Of a stretch of 64,000 bases of DNA, positions 12,151 to 24,888 are shown piece after piece. Source of the stretch: Monoplex corrugatus (taxonomy: Eukaryota; Mollusca; Gastropoda; Littorinimorpha; Ranellidae). The stretch is from contig JAPXFY010000031.1 of NCBI GenBank assembly GCA_030674185.1, positions 34,522,551-34,586,550 of the forward strand. Reading direction: 5' to 3'. The position numbers and the translations under genes were made by a program. Position 1 is the stretch's first letter. Every line of letters starts with the position of its first letter. The notes below the pieces were generated by a model, which saw only the letters and a program-made list of their open reading frames with translations, did no database searches and was not told where the DNA came from.

Positions 12151-12171
12151 TCCCTGTCTGGCTGTTCACAA

Positions 12172-13430
12172 GGACAAACATCACACAAACATCACACAAA
12201 TGTCACACAAACGTCACACAAACATCACACAAATATCACACAAATATCACACAAACATCACACAAACATCACACACATCAGACACACAAACTTCATACAA
12301 ACATCTACACACATCACACACATCACACAAACATCACACAAATGTCACACAAATTGTCACACAAACATCACACAAACACCACACAAACTTCACACACATC
12401 ACACACACAAACACCACACAAACATCAAACACATCACACAAACATCACACACATCACACACACAAACACCTCACAAACAGCACATAAACAGAACACAAAC
12501 AGCACACAAACATCACACAAACATCACACACACATCACACACACATCATACACACATCACAAACACATCACAAACAAACATCACGCACACATCACACAAA
12601 CATCACACAAACAACACACACACATCAACACCACCACACGCACACATCACAAACAAACATCACACAAATATCACACACACATCACAAAACATCACACAGA
12701 CATCACACAAACATCACACACACAAACATCACACAAACATCACACACACAAAACATCACACACATCACACAAACACCACACACAAACATCACCACACAAC
12801 ATCACACACACAAACATCACACACACAAACATCACACACACAAACATCACACACAACAAAACATCACCACACACACACAAACACCACACAGACATCACAC
12901 AAACATCAAACAATCACCACACACACTTCACATACAAAAATCTCACACACATCACACAAACACCACACAAACATCACGCAAACACAGACAAACAACCACA
13001 TAAACACCACACAACCAAACACACAAACATTAAACAATCACCACACACACATCCACATAACAAACATCACACACACCACCACACAAAACACCAACACAAA
13101 CACCACACAAACACCACACAAACACCACACAAACATCACACAAACATTACACAAACACCACACAAAACATCACACAAACATCACACAAACATCACACAAA
13201 CATCACACAAACACCACACAAACATCACACAAACACCACACAAACATCACACAAACATCACACAAACACCACACAAACATCACGCAAACATCACTCAAAC
13301 ATCATGCAAACGTCACACACAAACACCACACAAACATCACACAAACACCACACAAACATCATACAAACACCACACAAACATCACACAAACACCACACAAA
13401 CATCACACTAACATGACAAAAACAAACATC
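12172..13430. repeat. 11-bp satellite ACACAAACATC, about 110 units
   Basis: Near-perfect at 12,172-12,300 and 13,080-13,400, more diverged in the middle. Found only between the two duplicated blocks. Confidence 0.9.
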
Positions 13431-13524
13431 AAACGTCACAAAAACGTCACACAAACATCAAACGTCACAAAAACGTCACACAAACGTCGTACGAACGTCA
13501 TGAAAACATTACTTAAAAGTCACC

Positions 13525-13850
13525 GACTACAAAATAGAAGGCTGTGGATTCGAATCCCAATCAGTCCCTTAAAACAATCATTCTGGGATTTTTCGGCTCC
13601 AACTGGCTCCTACCCAGAGTTGCACGCGCTACGGGCTCATTGGGAAGACTGGAAACACACAGTCGAGTCTCATCCACTCCGCGGATGAGTCACTGAGGGT
13701 TTTGCTCAAACTTTCTAACCAACACCGCAGGTGTCTCTATCTCTCGGGCTGATTAATGCAAGGGATATATGACGATAGTAATGCGTAGAGTACAGCCTTT
13801 TCACGCAGTTTTAATCCTAGATGGAACTCCATAGCATCATGGTTATCATC
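13525..13850 (+). mobile_element. Possible SINE remnant
   Basis: A B-box-like GGATTCGAATCCC at about 13,545 is followed by about 300 bp of non-repetitive sequence and later an A run. No A box is convincing. Confidence 0.3.
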
Positions 13851-13984
13851 CTCATCGTCATCATCATCATTGCATTGCAAAAAAAAAAAAAAAAAAAAAA
13901 AAAAAGATTAATTAATAGATAAAAATAAAATTAAAAAAAACTCTGCCAGCTTCTGTGGCCATTACGGAGGTGTAAAAATGGGAC

Positions 13985-14015
<31 letters not shown>

Positions 14016-14219
14016 AAAGAAAAAGATTGAACATCGTTTGAAACATCACACGACACCCATATCATCGCAACAAGGGAGCTAACTCGTCACGACGCTGTCG
14101 CTCTTTCTATCGTGCGGCAGTAATCCCCCTTGACGTCAAAATTTTAACAGTATGAGTCATCGGATTTTCTTGTTTTCCTGCATTCTGTTTCGGGATGCAC
14201 TCGGCACGTTTACATACAT
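13851..14219. other. Two poly(A) runs, otherwise no recognised feature
   Basis: A runs at about 13,879-13,905 and 13,986-14,013 suggest retroposon tails. The rest is unrecognised. Confidence 0.45.
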
Positions 14220-14253
14220 TATACTCTCTGTCTCTGTCTCTGTCTCTGTCTGC

Positions 14254-14284
<31 letters not shown>

Positions 14285-15040
14285 GTCTGTCTGTCTGTCT
14301 GTCTGTCTCTTTAATCTTTCTCTCTCTCTGTAACATACACACACACGCACAAACAAGCAAACACACACAGACACACAAATGCACTCACGCACAAACACAA
14401 ACACACTCACACACTTACACACAAACAACTTATAATTATTATTATGTTTGCATATTTGTTTGTTTGTTTCTCTTTGTTTCCTTGTATGTGTGTTTGTTTG
14501 TTTGTTTGCCTGTATATGAACATCCAAATGCTGCAAAGACACACACACATTTATATACATACAAATTCTTCTTCTTCTTCTCCTTCTTCTTCTCCTTCTC
14601 CTCTTTCTCCTCCTCCTTCTTCTTCTTCTCTCCTCCTCCTTCTTCTTCTTCTCCTTCTCTTCTCCTCTTTCTCCTCATCCTCTTCTTCTCCTCCTGCTCC
14701 TTCTCCTCCTTCTTCCTATCCTGGTCCTTCTTTTCCTCCTTCTCTTCCTCCTTCTCCCATCCTCCTCTCTTTTCCTCCCTCCTCCTTTTGCTCTATCTTG
14801 CTTTTTTCTTTCTTTCTTCTTTCTTTCCTTCTTCTTTTCTTCTTTTTTCTTTCTCCCTTCTTTCTGCCTTTTTTCTTTCTTCCTCCTCTCTTTCTTTCTC
14901 CTTCGTTCTTTCTTCTTCTTCTTGTTGTTATTATTACAATTATTACTATTGTGAAACTACTACTACTACTAGTAATAGTAATAATAACAATAATGATAAG
15001 AATCATAATCATAATCATAATAACATAATAATAATATTAT
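14220..15040. repeat. Compound simple-repeat block
   Basis: TCTG repeats (14,220-14,330), AC-rich (14,336-14,430), TTTG (14,455-14,510), a 370-bp polypyrimidine tract (14,563-14,930) and ATT/ACT/ATA repeats to 15,040. No gene. Confidence 0.88.
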
Positions 15041-15117
15041 GATTATTGTTGTCCTCCAAACTCATTTGAGTCCACTGCACCTTACACATAATAGTACTTA
15101 CTAGTGGAGCCCTGAGA

Positions 15118-16345
15118 ACTCAAGTTTTAGGTGAGCTGATTACATTTCACTTTGGTGAACGTGCATGTTGGGTGTTTTCATGTTTCCATATGCCAGCCAC
15201 TGACATAACTGACAGGATCTTTAACAGGCGTAGACATTCTGCTTGTGTATACACACGAACAGGGTTTAGGCAATGGCAGGTTTGTACACATGTTGACCCG
15301 GGAGATTGGTGAAATCTCCACCATTTATCCCCAGGCACAGGTGTTGTGAAATCTCCACCATTTATCCCCAGGTGTTGTGAAATCTCCACCATTTATCCCC
15401 AGGCAGAGGTGTTGTGAAATCTCCACCATTTATCCCCAGGCACAGGTGTTGTGAAATCTCCACCATTTATCCCCAGGCAGAAGTGTTGTGAAATCTCCAC
15501 CATTTATCCCCAGGCAGAGGTGTTGTGAAATCTCCACCATTTATCCCCAGGCAGAGGTGTTGTGAAATCTCCACCATTTATCCCCAGGCAGAAGTGTTGT
15601 GAAATCTCCACCATTTATCCCCAGGCTGAAGTGTTGTGAAATCTCCACCTTTATCCCCAGGCAGAGGTGTTGTGAAATCTCCACCATTTATCCCCAGGCA
15701 GAGGTGTTGTGAAATCTCCACCATTTATCCCCAGGCAGAGGTGTTGTGAAATCTCCAACCCTTTATCCCCAGGCAGAGGTGTTGTGAAATCTCCACCATT
15801 TATCCCCAGGCAGAAGTGTTGTGAAATCTCCACCATTTATCCCCAGGCAGAGGTGTTGTGAAATCTCCACCATTTATCCCCAGGCAGAGGTGTTGTGAAA
15901 TCTCCACCATTTATCCCCAGGCAGAGGTGTTGTGAAATCTCCACCATTTATCCCCAGGCAGAGGTGTTGTGAAATCTCCACCATTTATCCCCAGGTGTTG
16001 TGAAATCTCCACCATTTATCCCAGGTGTTGTGAAATCTCCACCATTTATCCCCAGGCAGAGGTGTTGTGAAATCTCCACCATTTATCCCCAGGCAAGGTG
16101 TTGTGAAATCTCCACCATTTATCCCAGCAGAGTGTTGTGAAATCTCCACCATTTATCCCCAGGCAGAGGTGTTGTGAAATCTCCACCATTTATCCCCAGG
16201 CAGAGGTGTTGTGAAATCTCCACCATTTATCCCCAGGCAGAGTGTTGTGAAATCTCCACCATTTATCCCCAGGCAAGAGGTGTTGACCAGAACGTTCTCC
16301 AATCAAAAGTCTGACGTTTATCCACTCGACTACCACTCCACGTCT
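15118..16345 (-). mobile_element. tRNA-derived SINE with internally expanded 37-bp array
   Basis: On the minus strand the element has a tRNA-like head (16,345-16,275; A-box-like TAGTCGAGTGG at 16,332-16,322, weakened B box at about 16,290), then a 37-bp tandem array, then a body (15,305-15,118) whose segments GATCCTGTCAGTTATGTCAG and TCAGCTCACCTAA recur in other SINE scraps of this window. In a less altered relative at 49.4-49.7 kb the array corresponds to a single copy of GGTGG-AAAGG-GGAGAT sequence. Confidence 0.6.
15306..16270. repeat. 37-bp minisatellite, about 26 units
   Basis: The unit contains GAAATCTCCACCATTTATCC and CCAGGCAGAGGTGTTGT. The period of 37 was measured between successive CCCCAGGCAG motifs. 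Units are highly uniform with a few short deletions. Confidence 0.9.
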
Positions 16346-17422
16346 ACCTCACGGGCAATAGCCACATATATGTACCGTTCCACTCTTCTGTGCTGACGAT
16401 GGGTGTATGTAGTACAATCGTCATCGTGTACCAACTTGAAATTGAGAATCTCAAATTTCGGGTTTACACTCAACCAAAGCAAAAACATCACTCTAAAAGA
16501 CACACACAAGCCCAGGTAAACCATAACTGGGCAGGCGAGTTTTGTCCCACTTGGCAAAATTCCACACGCTCTAACCCCACGACACTCCCCTTCCCCAAAT
16601 AAGAAAAGGAAAAAGAATAATAAATAAACAAACAAACTGCCGTGACAAGAGGATAAGAAATAAAGCTAAAAAAAAACACGGGATTGTAATTTCATCCTAC
16701 GTCCAAAGTCCGCCCCGTATACGTAAAGAAAGAGATGATCAAAAAGAATAAATATTTCACCACAAACAGGCATGCAGTGCACATTTCATGCAGAATAATA
16801 AAAGGACCATGACAAGAAGAAGACATTTTACAAAGAAGCAAATGTTGTGAAAAATGGAGAGAACACGAGCAGAAGTATCTTTAATTGTAATATAATGGAA
16901 AATTCATCCTTAGCGTCACAGATGTATGGCGACGCCATTATTTTGCCTCTGTTTCAGTTCTTTGTAAAGCGGATAATGTCGAGCGATCTAAATCATACAG
17001 ATGAATGCATAAAATTTGACAAACTTTGTCGTGAAATCGAGTGATATGCCTGCCTTAAAAATCCTCCAAATCAATCAGTATTTTCCATAAATTTTATCAT
17101 AATGATAACAATTATGGCTACTTGTACATCACCTCATCTCACAAGAGCCATAAGAACTTCACAAAAACGCGCATAAAGCAAATACATGTCAGCCCCTACT
17201 GCTGTGTTGACAACAAATTATAGAAATACAATGTTCATTATGTGGGTGGCAAAGATATTGTTCAAACTCATCTGCTTGATTATGATTTTACATCAATGTT
17301 CAGTGACGTTACGCGCCACAGAGATTAAAAAAAAAAATTTGCTCGAATATGTGTCTGTGCAAATGTTCAGTTACGGCAGGCAGCATAGAGATTGTTTCAA
17401 ATTATTTGCTTGATTATGTGTA

Positions 17423-17962
17423 AAAATAGCCAGCAGAATCGGCCAGGCCGAAACAGCATTCAAGAAGATGACAAACATTCTTACCGACAAATGCCTACCA
17501 ATTAACATCAGGAAGAGAGTTCTTGAATGTTATGTAGAATCTTTACTGTTGTACAGTTGTGAGGCGTGGACAGTCAACAAGCAAAGCCAAAACAAGATTG
17601 AAGCAGCCCAGATGTGGTTTCTAAGAAGAATGTTGAGTTCCATGGACAGCAAAGAAAACAAACGAGACAGTCTTGATGGAGGCAGACACAAAAGTAGATC
17701 ATTCATAAGGAAGATTAGGAAAAGACAGGCAACATTTATAGGCCATTTTATGAGGAGAGGGGGAATGGAGCACCTGGTCACAACGGGAAAGCTGGAGGGA
17801 AAGGGAGCACCAGGTAGACCCAGGAAGAAAATACTAGACGGACTTGTAGAGTGGCTGGGGACAGATAAGGTGGAGAAGATGCTTGAGGCAACAAGAGATA
17901 GAGACAGATGGAAGTCCATGATCGCCAACGCCATGCGGCAAGGCACCTGATGATGATGATGT
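17423..17962 (+). mobile_element. RTE 3' end in copy 2, open frame
   Basis: About 175 codons of the RTE reverse transcriptase C-terminus stay open from 17,423 to the TGA at 17,948. Segments include LTDKCLPINIRKRVLECYV, YSCEAWTVNKQSQNKIEAA, RKRQATFIGHFMRR and TRDRDRWKSMIANAMRQGT. The catalytic part is missing, so it is a 5'-truncated insertion and not a gene. The tail is TGATGATGATGATG. Confidence 0.8.
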
Positions 17963-18399
17963 GTAAAAGTGAATGTTCAGTGAAGGGATCCTCATTTTAT
18001 GGACAAATAAGCATGTTAAATACGATTGTTAAACTACTCTGTGCCATCACTGGGCCACCAGGAACTGAGACGAATGACAGAAATAACTAATGGACATCAA
18101 CATAAAAATCAGATATAATTTCAGTGTCTTGTCGAAGCCTGACTGATATCCACAAAAAAGAAAAGATATTTTCCACTCCTTGAAGAACACAAAATACTCT
18201 GTTCATTTGCTTCAAGATACACATTTTAATCGTAAAGTTAAAAACTATGTTACAACTGGATGAGGATTTACGTGCCATTTTGTTTCATGAACCTCAAATT
18301 CTAGAGGGATTGTCACCCTTTCAGTAATAAATTTAAACTTCAGGTAAATAAGAAATATAATGACTACGCGGAAGTAACATATTTGCATAATTTAACAAG

Positions 18400-18625
18400 A
18401 TGCATAAGAACTTTCTGTTTATCAGTGCGTATGGTCGTAATCATGACGTTTATTACCTCTATGTTGTACTAAAAGAAAGAACAGTTGAAATCGGATTAGA
18501 AAATCTTATTATAGTTGGTGACCGGAATTTGGTAAAAGATTTCATCCAAGACAATAATCATAAATACCTCAGTAACGTTAACATACCAAAGCAGGTCCTC
18601 GCAAAGATGGACATTCGGATTTATT
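18400..18625 (+). mobile_element. L1/Tx1 endonuclease scrap, copy 2
   Basis: This is the duplicate of 2,193-2,420, including the TTGGACATTTGGAGTTG repeats that follow. Confidence 0.5.
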
Positions 18626-19579
18626 TGACATTTGGAGTTGTTGGACATTTGGAGTTGTTGGACATTTCCAGTTATTGGACTTTTGAAGTTGTTGGACATT
18701 TGGAGTTGGACATTTGGAGAGAGATCAGTCCTGTTTGGTACAGTTTCCTGTTTTGGTTTCTGTTTGATGTGCTGACTTCTTGTTTTTATGAAACGGAAAA
18801 ACGAATTAGGAAACAATATTGAAACAGCTAATAATTTTGCATGTTTATCCCCCTTCTTCAAAAACTAAAAAGAAAAAGCTGTTCAAAATGCACTGTAGAT
18901 GTTCTCAACTGTCTATACAGACCCGCTTGTAAACAAAAGCTGACCAAAAGAACATTTTCATGGACAGCAACGAAAATGTTTCTCTAAAACTTTTGTTTGT
19001 TAATCTTTTGTTTCGCAACAAACAGACACCTAACACACAATGTGGCCACGAAAAATGACAACAACAATAAATTTTACACATATGATGAAAAGACAATTTT
19101 GAAACATGAACTCTACACAGTACATAGAATATACATAATATTTTATACGTTGGAAGTTTAAAAATGAACGTTAAGATTTAAGCACATATCAACATTTCCC
19201 CTATGAACCTGTTTCACAAACCACATCCCTTTACTGAATGATAATCAAGCACATCGAACAATGTGGTAACAGAAATGATATCAATCTGCATATATAAGTC
19301 AAGTACTGTTCGCATGAAAACAACCTGTAACTTACAAAACATGTAAGACAATATTCTAATTCAATGATGGTTTTTATTATGTACATCAATATTCAAGAAC
19401 ATGTCATGAAGGAACTCTGTCTTTTTACGGGAAGAGCAACAGCTACGAAAACTTTTCAGGTATCTTTCAACCAAAACACTGAAGCAGACACATACCTGTG
19501 ATAGATCAATAAAAGACATCCCCCGTCTCCCTCATCCAGGCCCCTGCTGCCCTTCACCCCCCTCCCCTGTTTTTAAAAA

Positions 19580-21095
19580 GATGGAAACAACGGATAGAAA
19601 TAAAGAATAAAGTGTGTTGGATAGAAAAACAACGGAATGAATAAAAATAAAGTGTGTTGGATAGAAAACAACGAATGAAATAAGATAAGTGTGTGAAAAA
19701 ACAACAGATGAAACAAGAATAAAGTGTGTTGGATAGAAAACAATGAATAAAGAATAAAGTGTGTTGGATAGAAAACAACGGGGTGAAATAAAGAATAAAG
19801 TGTGTTGGATAGAAAACAACAGAATGAAATAAAGAATAAAGTGTGTTGATAGAAAACAACAGAATGAAATAAAGAATAAAGTGTGTTGGATAGAAAACAA
19901 CAGAATAGAAATAAAGAATAAAGTGTGTTGGATAGAAAACAACAGGATGAAATAAAGAATAAAGTGTGTTGGATAGAAAAAAAACAGGGTGAAATAAAGA
20001 ATAAAGTGTGTTGGATAGAAAACAACAGATGAAATAAAGAATAAAGTGTGTTGGATAGAAAAGAACAGAATGAAATAAAGAATAAAGTGTGTTGGATAGA
20101 AAACAACAGAATGAAATAAAGAATAAAGTGTGTTGGATAGAAAAAACGAATGAAATAAAGAATAAAGTGTGTTGGATAGAAAACAACAGAATGAAATAAA
20201 GAATAAAGTGTGTTGGATAGAAAACAACAGGATGAAATAAAGAATAAAGTGTGTTGGATAGAAAACAAAGGATGAAATAAAGAATAAAGTGTGTTGGATA
20301 GAAAACAACAGAATGAATAAAGAATAAAGTGTGTTGGATAGAAAACAACAGGAATGAATAAAGAATAAAGGTGTTGGATAGAAAAGAACAGAATGAAATA
20401 AAGAATAAAGTGTGTTGGATAGAAAACAACAGGTGAAATAAAGAATAAAGTGTGTTGGATAGAAAAACAACGGGATGAAATAAAGATTAAAGTGTGTTGG
20501 ATAGAAAACAACAGGATGAAATAAAGAATAAAGTGTGTTGGATAGAAAACAACAGAATGAAATAAAGAATAAAGTGTGTTGGATAGAAAACAACAGAATG
20601 AAGTAAAGAATAAAGTGTGTTGGATAGAAAACAACATAAAGAATAAAGGTGTTGGATAGAAAACAACAGGATGAAATAAAGAATAAAGTGTGTTGGATAG
20701 AAAACAACGGGATGAAATAAAGAATAAAGTGTGTTGGATAGAAAACAACAGGATGAAATAAAGAATAAAGTGTGTTGGATAGAAAACAACGGTATAAATA
20801 AAGAATAAGTGGTTGGATAGAAAAAAGCAGGATGCAATAACAATAAAGTGTGTTGGATAGAAAAACGGAATGAAATAAAGAATAAAGTGTGTTGGATAGA
20901 AAACAACGGGGTGAAATAAAGAATAAGTGTGTTGGATAGAAAACAACGGGGTGAAATAAAGAATAAAGGTGTTGGATAGAAAAAGCGGATGAAATAAAGA
21001 ATAAAGTGTGTTGGATAGAAAAAACGGATGAAATAAAGAATAAAGGGTTTGGATAGAAAACACGGTATGAAATAAAAATTAAAGGTGTTGGATAG
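19580..21095. repeat. 41-bp minisatellite, copy 2, about 36 units
   Basis: This is the same unit as copy 1 but a longer and more irregular array. It has many single-base losses that may be sequencing errors. Confidence 0.9.
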
Positions 21096-21663
21096 GAGTA
21101 AAGAGCCGTGTATGTTAGAAAACGCAGAGAAAAGACAGAGAAAGAAAGTTTTGAGTTTGTTCAGTAACGAATCATGGCACTTAGACAATTCCAGACGCGC
21201 CCCACCCAAATCTGCCAGCAGGTATCCCGCAGATTCCTTGATGCTGGGCAAAGTCCTAGACACTGGCAAGATCTTGACATGGGAATGGGAACGAGACTAA
21301 ATTCATAGTGCTTTTAGCCCAGCCGGCTACTAGAGCATTATCAAGGCTGACACCACATTAAAAACAATTCAAAAGTATCATTAAAACAGTGGTTAAAAAC
21401 TAATTTTCTTCTTCAGTGGTATTAACGTCCCAGCGTGATAACGATTAGGGACTGTCGTAAGATGAGTCTTGTCATATAGTTAAAGAAGAAAAGCGTTGTC
21501 TTATAATTTCCATGTTAAAAACTAAGTTCACGGTAATCCTTTTAAGTCTAAAATGCGTTTTCAAAACACATTCCTCTGACAGTTTTGTCTATATCGTTGA
21601 ACTGACAGCTCAGGTTTTGGCAATAAAAATGGTGTCCAATTCAAGAGTAAAAAGGCTTCTTAC

Positions 21664-22004
21664 CTTTTCAGACTCCCTGTCCACAACCAATTTCTGGTTG
21701 AAACATCGGTCACCCGGAGCTTATAAATTTCTTTGAAATCATTCCCTTTCTTACAAGTGAAGGTTACCACATTGCTTTGCCTGGGTTCATGGCCACGTTA
21801 GCATTCGAGGCAATTGAAAAGACTGACTGTCTTGCCAAGAATGCCACAAGGGAAAAGATGTCTAAATCCTTCATCCCTTTCGCAAATCTGAATTCTAAAG
21901 TACAAACTTTGTGAAAAATCTCTGGCAGGAGGATTGGAAGAACCAGACAGGCAAACATTTTTTCCATATCTGCTCCAAACTCGAACAGATTTTCCCATCT
22001 GTTC
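21664..22004 (-). other. Possible decayed host exon, copy 2
   Basis: This is the counterpart of 5,128-5,467. The acceptor (TTTCACAG) and donor (AAAAG/GTAAG) are kept, but the copies differ by several single-base indels that move the frame, so neither copy codes cleanly. Confidence 0.3.
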
Positions 22005-22884
22005 CTGTGAAATGAAGGAAAGAGACAGTGTTATGTAGACTACACACTAGTCACACATTCTACACTCACTTGGAGACATGCCACTCGGTATCAGACACCT
22101 TCTTATTACTGAATGTTTGGACTCATAATGTGAGACATGATCACTATACATAAGACATCTTAAATCGAAACTTAAATGGTTTAAAGTTATTGACGTTTTG
22201 AAAGAAATGAAAAATAATTCACGGATAATTTGTATACTTTCTTTTGGGAACACAAAGATAACATTGAACTTTTAGAGGAGGTTCACCATACGGTATTAAG
22301 AAATTGTAGGAAAGATGTCCTCCATTGTTTAACATGAAACTCAACGAGAATATGGTTTTATTTGGAATAGACTTTGAATTCAAGATAAACTTGACTTCAT
22401 AATATTGTTGGCTAAAACATATGTTTATATATGAAAGTCGGATAATACTGTGTCAAAGATTTCTGCTTTCAAAAGAAACTGAAAGACAAAACTGAAATTA
22501 AAGAGTATAATGCAACAACCAAAGGCAGCTGTATCAAATTTCAGGCAGATTAGGTGTTTGATCCTGCAATATCAATTCCTGAATTGCATATCAATCAGTT
22601 CTGGCTCTTCTTGGCGTGTTATGTACAAGCTGTTACTGGCAATAATGATATCAGGTCTCTGGATTGTAGGCCTCACTCTGACAACTGACATACAAGTACA
22701 TTATCTTGTTGAATTCATCATGTCTAACTGACCAGCTGCTCTGTATTTTACTCTGTGCACGCACGGGCGAATGCGTGCGAGCGAGTGCGCGTGCGTGTGC
22801 GCGTGCGCGTGTGCGTGCGTGTGTGCAAGCGGGTATGCGAGCGTTTTTCTGCATGTGTAGAGGAGCACAAACTATTGCTGCCCT

Positions 22885-22960
22885 GTCCATGATTCCAATC
22901 TGGGCTTGTCACTTCCTATGTAGGCTTTTAACCACCAAGCCACACATTCCATGTCTGTGT
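22885..22960 (-). mobile_element. SINE tRNA-like head, copy 2
   Basis: The minus strand reads GGCTTGGTGGTTAAAAGCC followed, 25 bases on, by a decayed B box (GATTGGAATCA). In copy 1 its B-box half is removed by the 131-bp indel. Confidence 0.4.
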
Positions 22961-23075
22961 GCCTGTGTATATATATGTATTATATATGTATATATAAATG
23001 TATATACATATATATATATATATATACATACATGTATATATCTCTCTCTCTATATATATATATATATGCATGTGC

Positions 23076-23163
<88 letters not shown>

Positions 23164-23251
23164 CGTCAGTGTGTGTGTATGTGAACACCTAGAGTTATTC
23201 ATGTGTGGATGCGCACGTGACTGTTCGCATGCTTGTGTGTTGTGTGTGTGT

Positions 23252-23328
<77 letters not shown>

Positions 23329-23381
23329 CATCTACAGTTATACATATGCGTGTGCGTATGTGCGCGCGCGCGCGTGCATGC

Positions 23382-23424
<43 letters not shown>

Positions 23425-23470
23425 CACATAGAGTTATACATGCATGTCTGTGTGTGTGCGAACACCTAGA
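22960..23470. repeat. (TA)n/(TC)n/(TG)n compound microsatellite, copy 2
   Basis: Duplicate of 6,298-6,760 with different run lengths. Confidence 0.9.
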
Positions 23471-23827
23471 ATTATACATTTGAACCTCCCAAGAGAATGC
23501 AGCCGTTGTGTCATCCTGCCCTTGGTGTTGGTTTACAAAAGACGCAATAACGTGTGACGGAAACACAGAACAGCTCTGTGGTCACACACTTTTATCTTCA
23601 ACTCAGCTGTATGTTTCTGTTTTTCGAAGTTGAAAAATAGATGACAAAGCAAAACCAAACCATTGGGTGGTATGGCAGACTAGTTACTTTCAATGGGGAT
23701 CAATAGAATTTTGGTATGAAAAAAAAAAGAGTCATAAATATTTTCTCTCTGGTCAAAGCAGGACACTAAAGTTCTAAACATGCATTCGACTCTCTGTCTC
23801 CATCTCTGTCTGTCTGTCTGTCTGTCT

Positions 23828-23829
<2 letters not shown>

Positions 23830-23908
<79 letters not shown>

Positions 23909-23926
23909 CACACACCACTCACACAC
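23830..23926. repeat. (CA)n microsatellite, copy 2
   Basis: Shorter and interrupted relative to copy 1. Confidence 0.93.
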
Positions 23927-23993
23927 ATATATATAAGTATACAACCTCCATATTTTGGACTTTCAGAATCTTTGGATTCAGTAAGCAGTTTAG

Positions 23994-24093
23994 ATCATCA
24001 TCATCATCCGGTGCCTTGCCGCATGGCGTTGGCGATCATGGATTTCCATCTGTTTCTATCTCCTGTTGCCTCAAACATCTCTACCATCCTGAA
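23994..24093 (-). mobile_element. RTE 3' end, copy 2, minus strand
   Basis: This is the duplicate of the insertion at 7,314-7,413 and is almost identical to it. Confidence 0.7.
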
Positions 24094-24376
24094 TGAAGAC
24101 TGTTCAAATTACAGGAAGGGCTGTATAATATCTAGCAAAACTATCGGAATGTCGTCATTCAATACAACGCTCTGATAAATGCTATCCCCAGTACTTGATA
24201 CGATGGAAACAACTGTGACGTACCTTCAAATCTATATAATGAAAAAACATGGAGTAATACAGAAGCATACGATACTAAAGCAGCTGCAATCTTAAAAATG
24301 TTAACAAACAAAGAAACAGCAACGAGTTTAACTATAATATGTTCATAAATTGTACTTTTGTCTCCGAAAACTAATA

Positions 24377-24618
24377 AGAACCAGAAATACATAAAAGTGA
24401 ATCAGGACGCATATTTGATATTACAAGACAAGACAAGACAAGACAAGACAAGACAAGACAAGACAAGACAAGCAGGACAAGCAAGACAAGACGAGACGTA
24501 ATCAAAATCTTTGGAACAATAAATACAAACAGACACTTTGAACACTTTAAGTAATGTCTTGTCTTGTCTTGTTATATCAAATACGCGTTTTGATTCACTT
24601 TTATGTATTTCTGGTTCC
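24377..24618. mobile_element. Tc1/mariner-type foldback MITE, copy 2
   Basis: This is the duplicate of 7,697-7,918, 20 bp longer because the AAGAC tract has four more repeats. Confidence 0.75.
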
Positions 24619-24888
24619 TAATTGCTTGAATGCTGGCATCACTTTAATCAAGATTTCAGGAAACTAAACTTCAAGATAGATGAAATGTTTAGACTATGTC
24701 TCTAAAAAGAAACTAGAAACCAAAGAAACTAGATTACCAAAACTACAATAGAAAATTCCCCACAATACATACCCCACAAATATTTTGCTGCACAAAATGA
24801 AAATAAAATAAAAAAAATGAAGATAACAAAAAGTGTTCCTTTTGTTGGAATGAAACTGACTACATACACTGTCATGCTTTTTAGTATA

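Noticed and set aside
12082..13688. His/Thr-rich frames of 444 and 524 codons
   Set aside because: They are translations of the 11-bp ACACAAACATC satellite. There is no start context, and composition is purely that of the repeat.
17468..17950. 160-codon frame as a host gene
   Set aside because: Its sequence is the C-terminus of an RTE reverse transcriptase without the catalytic domain, ending in the RTE tail.
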